In this document: piece by piece, positions 1-8,594 of the stretch | How positions within the stretch are numbered: the stretch's first letter is position 1 | Layout: every line of letters starts with the position of its first letter | Source: Rosistilla oblonga | Lineage (GTDB): Bacteria; Planctomycetota; Planctomycetia; Pirellulales; Pirellulaceae | DNA length: 64,000 nt | NCBI RefSeq assembly: GCF_007751715.1 | Contig: NZ_CP036292.1 | Span: forward strand, 3,472,001 to 3,536,000 | Reading direction: 5' to 3' | Translations under genes and position numbers: made by a program | Notes under the pieces: model-generated | Told to the model about the DNA's origin: nothing | Seen by the model: only the letters and a program-made list of their open reading frames with translations | Databases searched by the model: none

Positions 1-1
1 G

Positions 2-265
2 CAGGGGGCCGGTGGCCGCGATCACAATCCGTTTGGTTTCAGTTTATGGCTGGCTGGCGGCGGTATCCGCGGCGGGACAGCCTACGGAGCGACCGACGAA
101 CTCGGCTACCGCGCCGTCGAAAAGCCCTGCACGATCTATGATGTTTGGGCGACGGTGCTGCATCAATTGGGGATCGACCACGAAAAGTTGACCTTCCGCT
201 CCGGCGGCCGCGACTTCCGGCTGACCGATGTCCACGGCAACGTCTTAACTGAGATCATCGCCTGA
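2..265 (+). CDS. DUF1501 family protein, C-terminal fragment
   Basis: The frame is open from the window edge to a TGA and encodes 87 residues. It reads through [18 protein letters not shown] and [13 protein letters not shown] and ends with a short block containing FRLTDVHG. This is the conserved end of the DUF1501 proteins, sulfatase-like secreted proteins that are abundant in planctomycetes and usually paired with DUF1549/DUF1553 proteins carrying cytochrome-type domains. The N-terminal part, including any Tat signal, lies outside the window, so partner genes cannot be judged. The family assignment is by recognition of these motifs. The biochemical role of the family is not settled. Confidence 0.85.
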   Translation, partial: QGAGGRDHNPFGFSLWLAGGGIRGGTAYGATDELGYRAVEKPCTIYDVWATVLHQLGIDHEKLTFRSGGRDFRLTDVHGNVLTEIIA

Positions 266-390
266 GTTTTCCAGACGTTGCCCGCACGGTCTGTGACTTT
301 TCCGGCAGTTACAGCACAACGTAAACAGGCAGGGAGGGCATTGTCGTCTAATACGATGAATGCGCAACCCGTACGTCGGTACGGAAAAAT

Positions 391-2238
391 CTAGTTGCCG
401 GCGACGTTATGGCGCCAGGCGGCGCGGATCCAGTCGCGTCGAGCTTGTTTCGAAGCGGTGTCCGGTATTGTTGTGTCTGCAGGCAGTAGTTTTAGCCAAC
501 GCTTGTGCAGCGCGTCGGTGACGGGGGTGTCCAGTTCGGCGGCGTGGCCGGGGAAGGCGGCGTTGTATTGGCTGCCGAGCGATTTGGGGCGTGGTTGTTT
601 CGCGGGGGCCAAGCCGTGCAAGCCGCCTCGTGTTCCCCACCACTGCAAGGCGGCAAAGTCTTCGGAATCGGGAGGTACATCGGTGACGTAAATCGTCGCG
701 CTGCCGTCGGCATGCAGTCGCTGCTGTAAGTGCGGGACATCGATCGCTTGAACTGGCAGGTCTTGTTCGATCGCGGTCGCAGCGGCCCATCCGGCGGCTT
801 GGCCCAAAGAGGTCCAGATCGGTTCGAGCCGCAAGGCGCCAAAGCCGAAGTGGCTGGCTGAACATGCGACAGGAACCAGCAGGTTTTCGGTAACCGCAGG
901 CACGATGACGCCGTAGGGAATTTGGTACGGCGGGACTTTCTTGTAGAACTCCCCCTCGTGCTGGCCGTCGAATCGAGATCCGGTGCGACCTGTGCCGTGG
1001 CAGTTGTGGACGTAGTCGCCGATGGCGATGCTGTCGCGATGCAGGACCGCGCGGGCGTCGCCGTCGGCTTGCTCGGTATCTCGGGCGGTGAAAACGTGTT
1101 GGCCGACCATTCGCCGCGCCTCGCGAATATACAGCTGTGGCGGAATGCCTGCGGTTCCGGGAAATTCATCGCGGCAAAAGCCCCAACGGCGAGCGTCCTT
1201 GCGAATCGCTGGCGGGACCGCCGCGTCGTGCTGCAGAAAGTAGAGCAGCCCTAGGTTGTAAGCGTAGTGTGCCGCGACGATCTTCGCTCGCGTTGCTCGA
1301 TCGCCATCGGGATAAGCATCGTTGATATCGGGCATCGACAGCCGAACCGCGGCGTGCGGCGTGTCGTTGATATCGGCTTTGTCGTTGGGCATTCCCGGGG
1401 CGTGAGCGCGATAGATGCCGCTGTGGTCCGATGCAAAGACGCGTTTCAGCTTACCGCTTTCAAACGCCTGCAACACATCGACAAAATCGTCGCGGTTGTA
1501 GCTTTCGGGCTGAACCGGTTCACGCATGTTTGTGGTGTCGGTTGTCATGATCAATCGCAGGTTGTAACCCTGCACTTGACCATCGGCTTGGCCTTGTGGA
1601 TTGCCTGCCATCGGTTCGCCATATTGGCTGCTTGATTCGCGTCCGACGTGGTAACTCTCCCCCGCCGCCGCCAGCAGATCGCCTTCATAACTGGCGTCGA
1701 TGAACGCTCGCGCATCGATCTGTTGCGATTGACCGTCGGGACCCGCAAAGGTCGCGGAAACGATGCGCCGCCGACCAAGTTGGCTGTCCGTCGTCGCGAC
1801 CTCTTCCAAAACAAGCTGCTTGAGCGTTTGAATCGCCGGATATTCGGCCAGCATCTGCTGCAAGATCCGCAGATTGACCGAGGGCTCGCCGTGCGTGCCG
1901 CGGAACGCCGCGACAACTTGTTCGGAGTCGGCACCGTAACGGGCGACATAGTCGGCGTCGGCGCGTTGGGCAAAGTCGAGGAAGAATCCGGTCAACGCTT
2001 CGAACGAGCGGAAGTCGGTGTGGGAGAGACCGCTGGTCAACATCCCGCCGATGTGATCGGTCGGTTCGACCAACAGAACGCTGCGGCCCGCTTTGGCTGC
2101 GCTGACCGCAGCGGCGATTCCCGCCGGCGTGCTACCGTAGACGCATACATCGGTTTGCCGCGGGGCGTCGGCCGCGATCGAAAACGTGCTGCTGATGGCG
2201 ATTGAAACAACGATCAACAATCTTAAGATGCGCATCAT
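391..2238 (-). CDS. Secreted FAD-dependent oxidoreductase (PF12831-like)
   Basis: The 615-residue protein starts with a signal peptide (hydrophobic to about residue 22, AAD cleavage region). A dinucleotide-binding fold follows at about residues 29-60, where the glycine motif reads GSTPAG (35-40) and E58 ends the second strand. The block GGMLTSGL (64-71) is typical of the FAD_oxidored family. Members are flavoproteins of unclear substrate that are common in planctomycetes next to sugar- and sulfate-processing genes. The downstream minus-strand isomerase-like gene lies 87 nt upstream of this gene's start, so the two could be co-transcribed. The substrate cannot be read from the sequence. The fold assignment is firm and the function is open. 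Confidence 0.85.
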   Translation of the reverse strand: MMRILRLLIVVSIAISSTFSIAADAPRQTDVCVYGSTPAGIAAAVSAAKAGRSVLLVEPTDHIGGMLTSGLSHTDFRSFEALTGFFLDFAQRADADYVARYGADSEQVVAAFRGTHGEPSVNLRILQQMLAEYPAIQTLKQLVLEEVATTDSQLGRRRIVSATFAGPDGQSQQIDARAFIDASYEGDLLAAAGESYHVGRESSSQYGEPMAGNPQGQADGQVQGYNLRLIMTTDTTNMREPVQPESYNRDDFVDVLQAFESGKLKRVFASDHSGIYRAHAPGMPNDKADINDTPHAAVRLSMPDINDAYPDGDRATRAKIVAAHYAYNLGLLYFLQHDAAVPPAIRKDARRWGFCRDEFPGTAGIPPQLYIREARRMVGQHVFTARDTEQADGDARAVLHRDSIAIGDYVHNCHGTGRTGSRFDGQHEGEFYKKVPPYQIPYGVIVPAVTENLLVPVACSASHFGFGALRLEPIWTSLGQAAGWAAATAIEQDLPVQAIDVPHLQQRLHADGSATIYVTDVPPDSEDFAALQWWGTRGGLHGLAPAKQPRPKSLGSQYNAAFPGHAAELDTPVTDALHKRWLKLLPADTTIPDTASKQARRDWIRAAWRHNVAGN

Positions 2239-2325
2239 AAGGCTTTGGATAGGCGGTTGGGACGCTTGATGCCGCGATCGATGCGACGCTGGCGTTTACT
2301 AAGGAAGAGCGAATTGAGGGACGCT

Positions 2326-3213
2326 TTAGGCGGGCCAGTATTCGGCGATCTTGCGTTTCAGGAAGTCGACGCTGCGAGCCAATTGGTCCATCCCGTCGAC
2401 TCCGTCTTCGATGCTGACCCAGCCATCGAAACCAACGCTGCGAAGTTCGCTGAAGATCGCGTCATAATCGTTCAATCCCTTGCCGATCTCGCCGTGGGAG
2501 AGTCGTTTGGCGTATCCCGTTGCGCCTCCCTCTTCGCGTCGCAGGTCCTCCAGAGTCCCTTCCTTCAGATACCTGTCGCTGGCATGCATTGTGACGACGC
2601 GGCGGGAGACTCGCTTGAGCAGTTCGATCGGATCCTCGCCAGCGAGGTAGGTGTTACTGGGATCGTAGTTGACGCCGAAATTGGGATGGTCGATGCGGTC
2701 GACCAGCATGCAGAAGACATCCATCTGCTGCGCGAATTCCGGAAACTCCCAGAAGTCGTCTTTGTAGTGATTCTCGATGATCAGCGTGGTGCCTTGGTCC
2801 TGAGCGTACGGCAAACAGGCCTCGATCGAATCAGCCGCCAATTGGACGCCTTGTTCGATCGAGAGTTCAGGGCGACGCTGGCCGCTGAGCACGCGGCAAT
2901 ACGATCCGCCAAGTGCAGCGGTCATGTCGATCCATCGCTTTTGTTTGGCGATCTCCGCGTCGCGAAAGGCCGCGTCGGGATGGGTGAAGTCGGGGGAACA
3001 GCACATCATCGGGATCACCATCCCGTGCCCTTCGACTTCGCTTCGAAAGCGTGCCCAGTTCGACTGGTCGGCCATTTCCAGAAAACCGGCGTACCACTCC
3101 AATCCCTGGACGTCCAGCTTCGACGCCAGGTCGATCCATTGGGAGACCGTCATCGTGCCATCTTTGCACAACGCTTGCATGAAGGCTTTTGGGAACGCGG
3201 CTAGTTTAGGCAT
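2326..3213 (-). CDS. Sugar phosphate isomerase/epimerase-like TIM-barrel protein
   Basis: The 295-residue protein has the xylose-isomerase-like TIM barrel (AP_endonuc_2 family). The expected metal ligands are all in place: E147 (in LIIENHY), D184 (in NYDPSN), H210 (in VTMHASD) and E269 (in VSIEDG). This set binds the divalent metal used by hydroxypyruvate isomerase, tagatose/psicose 3-epimerases and inosose isomerases, so an active isomerase or epimerase is likely. There is no signal peptide, so it should be cytoplasmic. It is transcribed towards the secreted FAD oxidoreductase and may act on a product of it, but that is inference from position alone. The exact sugar is unknown. Confidence 0.85.
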   Translation of the reverse strand: MPKLAAFPKAFMQALCKDGTMTVSQWIDLASKLDVQGLEWYAGFLEMADQSNWARFRSEVEGHGMVIPMMCCSPDFTHPDAAFRDAEIAKQKRWIDMTAALGGSYCRVLSGQRRPELSIEQGVQLAADSIEACLPYAQDQGTTLIIENHYKDDFWEFPEFAQQMDVFCMLVDRIDHPNFGVNYDPSNTYLAGEDPIELLKRVSRRVVTMHASDRYLKEGTLEDLRREEGGATGYAKRLSHGEIGKGLNDYDAIFSELRSVGFDGWVSIEDGVDGMDQLARSVDFLKRKIAEYWPA

Positions 3214-3271
3214 GGTCGACTCGGTGGCTGGTGGTTGAAATGCGGTGACGTGGGAACGGTTTGCTGTTGGC

Positions 3272-4057
3272 TTACGCGGTCCCCAACAGCGAACGGACGG
3301 CTTCGCCGATGTTGGCTTGCCGCATCAGCGACTCGCCAACCAAGATCGCCTTGACGCCCGCCGCCCCTAGCATCTTCACATCCTCGTAAGTGCGAATGCC
3401 GCTCTCGCCGACAAGCAGCCGGTCGGTTGGAATTTGCGATCGCATGCGGACGGTATGCTGTAGATCGGTATGGAAGGTGCGAAGGTCGCGGTTGTTGACA
3501 CCGACCAAGCGGCCATCGGTCGCCAGTACGGCGGGCAGATTTTCGTCGTCGTAGAATTCGATCAACGTCTGCAGTCCCAGTTCAGCGGCTTGGCGATGCA
3601 GCGTGATCAGTTCTTCGGAGCTCAGGCATTCTGCGATCAGCAACACGCAATCGGCTCCCGCGGCTCGCGCTTCGAGCAATTGGTAGCGGTCGATGATGAA
3701 GTCTTTTCGCAGCAACGGGATCTCGACTGCGGCCCGGATCTGTCGCAGGAAATCCAACGAGCCTTGGAAGAAAGTCTCGTCGGTCAGGACGCTGATGCAA
3801 GCGGCACCGGATTGAGCGTACGCGGTGGCGATCGCGACTGGATCGAAGTCCTCGCGGATGATCCCCGCCGAAGGGCTGGCCTTCTTGACCTCCGCGATCA
3901 ACCGCACGTCGGGCGTGGCGGCGAGGGCTGCGGTAAAGTCCAAGGTCGGCGGTGCGGCGGCGGCCAACGCCTCCAGCTTCTCAATTGGTTGAACCAGCTT
4001 TGCTGCCGCGACTTCTTGGTGCTTCTTGGCGATGATCGTGTCGAGGATGGTGCTCAT
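3272..4057 (-). CDS. trpC: Indole-3-glycerol-phosphate synthase
   Basis: The protein catalyses ring closure of 1-(2-carboxyphenylamino)-1-deoxyribulose-5-phosphate to indole-3-glycerol phosphate, the fourth committed step of tryptophan synthesis. At 261 residues it has the usual length of a stand-alone TrpC. Visible family blocks are AEVKKASPSAG near the N-terminus, PLLRKDFIID, VGVNNRDLRTF and LLVGESGI, which together supply the catalytic lysines, the glutamate and the phosphate-binding loop. I chose the ATG at 4057 (MSTILDTIIAKK) because the in-frame ATG 24 nt upstream adds eight residues not expected in the family. No other trp biosynthesis gene is nearby, so the pathway is dispersed, as is common in planctomycetes. 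trpS lies far away at 31.6 kb. Confidence 0.96.
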   Translation of the reverse strand: MSTILDTIIAKKHQEVAAAKLVQPIEKLEALAAAAPPTLDFTAALAATPDVRLIAEVKKASPSAGIIREDFDPVAIATAYAQSGAACISVLTDETFFQGSLDFLRQIRAAVEIPLLRKDFIIDRYQLLEARAAGADCVLLIAECLSSEELITLHRQAAELGLQTLIEFYDDENLPAVLATDGRLVGVNNRDLRTFHTDLQHTVRMRSQIPTDRLLVGESGIRTYEDVKMLGAAGVKAILVGESLMRQANIGEAVRSLLGTA

Positions 4058-4232
4058 ACGGGCAAATGTCCAGTCGTCCAACGTGAAAATAGGGGCAGAG
4101 AATCCCGCATTCTAAATCAGCGCCACGGGACAGCAAGCGTGGCGGCCTTTCATTTGCCCAAACCTCGACGATAATTACAGTTGGCATCCAATGTAATCGT
4201 GTTCCCCCACCGGCAGAACGAAGTAGGCAACG

Positions 4233-5639
4233 ATGAACCAACCAAAACAAAACCTTTCCGAATGGGCCAGCGAGTTCCTTGAAGAGCGCCTGTCGCAAGC
4301 GGCGGCGACGATGCGGAAGCCCGAGTTAGTCAACGATTTGAAACTTAAGATCGGCGACGTGATGAACCATCTTCCCGGTTCGGCGGCTCGCGAGGTGGAG
4401 CGTTTACTAGACGCCGCGCGGCAGCACGCCGCCGCGTTGGCCGATCTGATCCATCCCGACAATTCGATCAACACCGCGTCGATCAACGCCAGCGGCACAC
4501 TGTTTTCGGGCGACTGTGGCGTGCCATCGTCGGTTGCGGTCCAGCATCCGTTGATGTTTCACGCGACGCATCAAAACCAGACGGCGCGAAAAGGTGTTCA
4601 GCGGGCGCTGCAAACGGTGGCGATGAAGTTGTTGGGGCAACACGCGTTGGCCGCCGACAGCGTCGAGGCGGCGATTGTTGCGGTGGCCAAAGCAGAGCGG
4701 CCGTCGGTGAAAATTGTTGTTCCTCGATGCCAAGCGATCGGATTGCCGTCGGGGATCAGTCTGCCCGATCTGTTGCGTTCGGCGGGATGTGAAGTGATCG
4801 AAGTCGGCACCGTCGATCGTTGGTCGGTCGATGGCCTCCGCCGCGAACTTGGGGACGATCTCGGTCATTGCGCGCTGGTGACAGCGGACCGAATCGTCGA
4901 CGGCGCGGTTCGCGATCCGAATCCCGACGGTCGGCTCCATCAGATCATGCCCGAACTGCGCCGGTTGATGCACGTTACGTCTTACGTGGCACCTCGGTCG
5001 TTGGAGGAACTGGTGCAGCCCTGTCTGATGACGTTGCAAGAAGCTTGTCGCGGCACGCTGCTTGTCACCGGAGGCGACGGATTATTAGGCGGCCCGCCCC
5101 TGGGAATGTTGTTCGGCGACAACGCTCGTTTACAAGAGATCACGCAAACGCGCGATTGGTGTTGGCTGCAAGCCGATCTGACATCTCAGGCGACGATGAC
5201 GTTGGCGATGAATTCCTGGGGCGATGGGCCCGCGCCCGAGGGATCGCTGTTGGCGATGTTGGAAACAACCCATGCCAACTTGATCGATCGCGCGATGCGG
5301 TTGAAAAATCGGCTGGAACAAGCTGGCTACCAGGCGACGGTTCGCAGCGATGAAGTCGAAGCAAGGCTGTGGCCGGTCGGCAGTTGGACGCTTCCGACGG
5401 TGGAAATCGCAATTCAACGGGCAGCCGATGCGGAGGAGTCAGCCGAAGAGTTTGCCGATCGGCTGAAACGATCGCGGCCGATGCTGCTCGCCAAATCGAG
5501 CGGAGAAACGCTGGTGATCGATCTTCGTTGGGTTGCACCGGCGCTCGATGCAAAACTCGCCAAGACGATCATCGGAACTTGCGAGTCACCTACAGAGGAT
5601 TCGGCGACCGAAAATGTTGCCGAATCAGCAACGACCTGA
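4233..5639 (+). CDS. SelA-like protein lacking the PLP lysine
   Basis: The 468-residue protein resembles L-seryl-tRNA(Sec) selenium transferase (SelA). It has an N-terminal helical segment, an INASGTLFSGDCG block matching the SelA block that begins with INATG/VNATG, and a GGDGLLGGPPLGMLFGD block matching the SelA active-site GDKLLGGPQAG loop. At the lysine that binds pyridoxal phosphate there is glycine: residue 283, codon GGA at 5079-5081. A true SelA could not form the internal aldimine without it, so this is either a pseudo-enzyme or has another chemistry. No selB, selD or selC is visible in the window. The gene is divergent from trpC, with about 175 nt between the starts. The frame is intact and the length is normal, so this is not a decayed copy. 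Confidence 0.8.
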   Translation: MNQPKQNLSEWASEFLEERLSQAAATMRKPELVNDLKLKIGDVMNHLPGSAAREVERLLDAARQHAAALADLIHPDNSINTASINASGTLFSGDCGVPSSVAVQHPLMFHATHQNQTARKGVQRALQTVAMKLLGQHALAADSVEAAIVAVAKAERPSVKIVVPRCQAIGLPSGISLPDLLRSAGCEVIEVGTVDRWSVDGLRRELGDDLGHCALVTADRIVDGAVRDPNPDGRLHQIMPELRRLMHVTSYVAPRSLEELVQPCLMTLQEACRGTLLVTGGDGLLGGPPLGMLFGDNARLQEITQTRDWCWLQADLTSQATMTLAMNSWGDGPAPEGSLLAMLETTHANLIDRAMRLKNRLEQAGYQATVRSDEVEARLWPVGSWTLPTVEIAIQRAADAEESAEEFADRLKRSRPMLLAKSSGETLVIDLRWVAPALDAKLAKTIIGTCESPTEDSATENVAESATT

Positions 5640-5725
5640 ATCAGTTCCATATCGCGCGGCAGATACCTGCCGCCGGACTTTTGCAATCGGTTGCTCTACG
5701 GAAAACGCCCGACATAAAGTCTCTC

Positions 5726-5750
5726 CGCGGATCGGTTGCTTCGATCCGCG
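5726..5750. terminator. Perfect 9-bp hairpin between convergent genes
   Basis: The arms CGCGGATCG and CGATCCGCG are perfectly complementary around a 7-nt loop. The hairpin sits between the ends of the convergent SelA-like gene (plus) and the small membrane protein gene (minus), where a bidirectional transcription end is expected. No T-tract follows on either side, so it would not be a classic intrinsic terminator. A role in RNA 3'-end protection is equally possible. Confidence 0.4.
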
Positions 5751-5768
5751 AAAGCGTCGCTGAAGCGA

Positions 5769-6293
5769 TCAGCTGGCGTCGTCTTTGTTATTGCTGACGG
5801 CGATCGGAATTACGATCGCTGCGGCGATGACGAGACCGATCAACAGCGGATGCAGCAGCGCCGAGACGGGTTGCTGGCCGCGAGCGATCATCGCATCTTG
5901 CGAGATCAAGATCTGCTTTACTGCGTTTTTCGGAGCGGTTGCGGCGGGGAAACAGGTCACAAACGCAGCGGCATCGGTGCTGGCGATTTGATAGTCGCCC
6001 GGCTTTTCGATGGTGAACTGGAATCGTCCCGATTCGTCGGCTGTCGTCTTGGCCAGGACTTTTCCCTTTTGTCCCAACACTACGGTCCCACCGGATGCTG
6101 GTTTTCCATCGCGAGTGATCGATGTCCCTTGCAATGTTCGGTCAGCGACCAAGAGGACTGGGATCGAAGTCATTTCTGGAGCTGCGGCAATCGCTTGTGG
6201 CGGTTGTTGGGCGGCTAAAGTGGCGATCGGCATGTGCCACGAAACAACGGTTCCAATCAACAAAAAGTGCAGCGCACGCTTTGTGAGGTCCAT
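5769..6293 (-). CDS. Small secreted, membrane-anchored protein with a CarboxypepD_reg-like domain
   Basis: The 174-residue protein has a signal peptide (1-28, ending TLAAQ) and a single beta-sandwich domain at about 52-106 resembling carboxypeptidase-regulatory or transthyretin-like repeats (GKPASGGTVVLGQKG, then DESGRFQFTIEKPGDYQI). A C-terminal membrane helix at about 147-167 precedes a short charged tail. The domain should be outside the cytoplasm and the tail inside. The ATG at 6293 is preferred because AAGGA lies 8 nt upstream; the in-frame ATGs further out lack this. Proteins of this design are frequent in planctomycetes. No function is assigned and nothing in the neighbourhood points to one. 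Confidence 0.7.
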   Translation of the reverse strand: MDLTKRALHFLLIGTVVSWHMPIATLAAQQPPQAIAAAPEMTSIPVLLVADRTLQGTSITRDGKPASGGTVVLGQKGKVLAKTTADESGRFQFTIEKPGDYQIASTDAAAFVTCFPAATAPKNAVKQILISQDAMIARGQQPVSALLHPLLIGLVIAAAIVIPIAVSNNKDDAS

Positions 6294-6571
6294 CGAATGC
6301 ATCCTTGCAAGTTGGTGAGGGCGGATGTAAACCGCCATCGAAAGGGGAGGAAATCAGACGCTCCGGCGCGGGGAGGCATCGATCTGCGTGTCGCGCGTGG
6401 GAACGTTATTGTGTCGGTTCAGTCTTGCCGCTTCGCCGAAGCCAAGCGGCAATGGTCTCCTAACCAAAAGACTGGTGTGAGCAAAGGTTAATTGAGTTTG
6501 CTCGAGAGAAAAAGAGTGATTTGCCGTTAACGACAAAATTTGCTGGCACATGCGAGCAATAGCATTCCCGT

Positions 6572-8485
6572 TTATGGGAGCATGCGGTCGCCTTGCAGGC
6601 CCGCGTTGAGCCAACCGCCGGCGGTTTGGACCTTGGAAACTGTCAACGTTCCCAGCCGCTTCACCGGATCGGGTAGCTTGGTGGCGGGGATCGGTTCGAA
6701 CTTGAATTCGGCTGGCAGTTCGGCCAGCAGGCGTCGCTGCAGCACATTCATCTGTTGGATGAAGCGGCCACCTCGCATCCCTTCGGGCGCGGTCACTTGG
6801 ACATCGTCGCTGCGGACGGCGACGTACATTCCGTCGCGTTGTTCCAACGTGTAACCGAAGCGAACGTTCATCGCCACCAACGGCGTCTTGTCCAAGAACC
6901 AAGTTTGGCCGCGCAACACGATCGAGATCTTGTTCGCTTCGAATTCGACCTCGATCGGTCGGTCGTCGGCGAAATGAATTCCCATCCCCTCGGGGATCTG
7001 TTCTTTGTCTTTCTCCGATAGCTTGATTCCCAGCACTTGGAACTCGCGGCGGATGTCGTCGATCTTGCGTCCCGCATAGATCCGCTCGCAAATGCTGCCG
7101 AGCGTCGATTCGTGCATCGTCACTCCGATGTCGCCCGCGGCCAGCTGAGGCAGGACCGAATGAGCGGGCTGTGCGAGTCCGGCATCAAACCGCATCGCGA
7201 CGGTCAGCTTGCTGGGGTCGGTCAAGAAGTCGAGCGTCCGCGGCTGAAGGTTCAACCGCAACAGCGACCGCTGCACCTCGAGATCGAAGTCGCGACGCGC
7301 CTCGGCGATCTCTTCGACGATATCTTCGTCGAACCGTTTCAGGAACGAATCGCTCGAACGTCGGGAGAGGTCGTTGCGCGCCTGCGGCTGTTCCTTGGCA
7401 ATTTCCTTCGAAGCGATCTTGCGGACCAACTTGCCGATCCCGCCGCGGAATTTGCTGCACACCTGATCGGTACGGAGATTTGAATTCGCTTGAACGGTCC
7501 CTGCGAGCGTCAGGAAGTGGTCCTCGGCGAAGATCACTCGTTTTTGCGCCGTCAACACCGTGTCGCCGCTAAGCCTAAAGGAGACCGGCCCCTGACGGCC
7601 GTTCATTGTCGATTGAACTGTTCCCTGAAAACGGACCTCGCATTCGCCCGGCGACTGGCCGCTGATCGGGTGCATCGTTGCCACTCCGGTCAGCACCGCC
7701 TGACCCGTCACCTGGACCTTGTCCTTGTTTTCACGAATAGGTTCCACCTCGGTCACATGCCGCATCGTGATCGTCGAAAGCGCCGGAGCCGATACGTCGA
7801 CTTGAGTGTTGGCGCGGCCGAAGCGATCGGCGATACGGGGCAACACGTCGGTCAACTGTTCGTGCGATTGGAACCATGCCGTCAGTTCCGCCACGCGCCG
7901 CATATCCGCTGGCGTCCCCGCGCTCTTCATTTTGTCCAACAGTTCGGCAAACTCAGATCGCCGATCGTCGAACACTTGCTGCAGCGTGGTGGGACGTTCG
8001 CCGAGAAGCTCCGGATCGTCGGGGAACTGTTCGAGATCGAGTTGATGCTGAGCAAGCTTTTCGGCCGAATCGAGTTGACGGCGAGCCAGAATCAGACCGC
8101 GTCGCAAGTCGACCAATTGAGTTCGTAAACGCGTCAGTTGTGGCCGCTCGATCCCATCGTGCAGCCCCGCCAAGCGATACATCGTTGCCGTCACAGCTTG
8201 GATTGCATCTTCGTCGACTGCGTCGCTAGCCAAAGCGTCATGCAACGGATCGAACAACAAATAGTCTCGCCATGATGGTCCGCTGCCAGCGTGCTGCAAC
8301 ATGCTCTCAGCTTGTCCCAAGGCGTCGCTTGCCGCGTCGCGACGCTGCTGCAACGTGGCGTCCGAAATCGGCTGGAACGCCGCTTGTCGAATCCGATCGG
8401 CTATATCATCTGCGGTCGCAGTTTGTGTCACGATCGCAAACCAACACAAGTAGAGCAACGGCAGGGCGCAACGATAAAACTTCAT
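6572..8485 (-). CDS. Large secreted protein of unknown function
   Basis: I do not recognise a family in this 637-residue protein. It starts with a clear signal peptide (hydrophobic 6-23, TATADD cleavage region), so it is exported. The first 200 residues are rich in charged and helical segments. The middle (about 230-310) is beta-rich, with a run around QVTGQAVLTGVATMHPISGQ. The C-terminal third contains repeated short hydrophobic strands. The lack of membrane helices after the signal suggests a periplasmic location. It follows the next secreted protein on the same strand by about 110 nt, so the two may be co-expressed. Codon use and composition resemble those of its neighbours. Confidence 0.75.
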   Translation of the reverse strand: MKFYRCALPLLYLCWFAIVTQTATADDIADRIRQAAFQPISDATLQQRRDAASDALGQAESMLQHAGSGPSWRDYLLFDPLHDALASDAVDEDAIQAVTATMYRLAGLHDGIERPQLTRLRTQLVDLRRGLILARRQLDSAEKLAQHQLDLEQFPDDPELLGERPTTLQQVFDDRRSEFAELLDKMKSAGTPADMRRVAELTAWFQSHEQLTDVLPRIADRFGRANTQVDVSAPALSTITMRHVTEVEPIRENKDKVQVTGQAVLTGVATMHPISGQSPGECEVRFQGTVQSTMNGRQGPVSFRLSGDTVLTAQKRVIFAEDHFLTLAGTVQANSNLRTDQVCSKFRGGIGKLVRKIASKEIAKEQPQARNDLSRRSSDSFLKRFDEDIVEEIAEARRDFDLEVQRSLLRLNLQPRTLDFLTDPSKLTVAMRFDAGLAQPAHSVLPQLAAGDIGVTMHESTLGSICERIYAGRKIDDIRREFQVLGIKLSEKDKEQIPEGMGIHFADDRPIEVEFEANKISIVLRGQTWFLDKTPLVAMNVRFGYTLEQRDGMYVAVRSDDVQVTAPEGMRGGRFIQQMNVLQRRLLAELPAEFKFEPIPATKLPDPVKRLGTLTVSKVQTAGGWLNAGLQGDRMLP

Positions 8486-8594
8486 GGTGCAGATTCAAGT
8501 AGGAGATCAAGTTGTAAAGTCAAGTCGATGTTGCGTGCGGCATGCGGGACGCCGCGGCAGAGGTTCGCAGGATTTCACTGCGGAACCGCACGAA

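Noticed and set aside
369-384. Hairpin CCGTAC-GTCG-GTACGG near the end of the FAD oxidoreductase gene
   Set aside because: The run after it on the plus strand is A, not T, and on the minus strand the T-run precedes it, so it does not fit a terminator for either gene.
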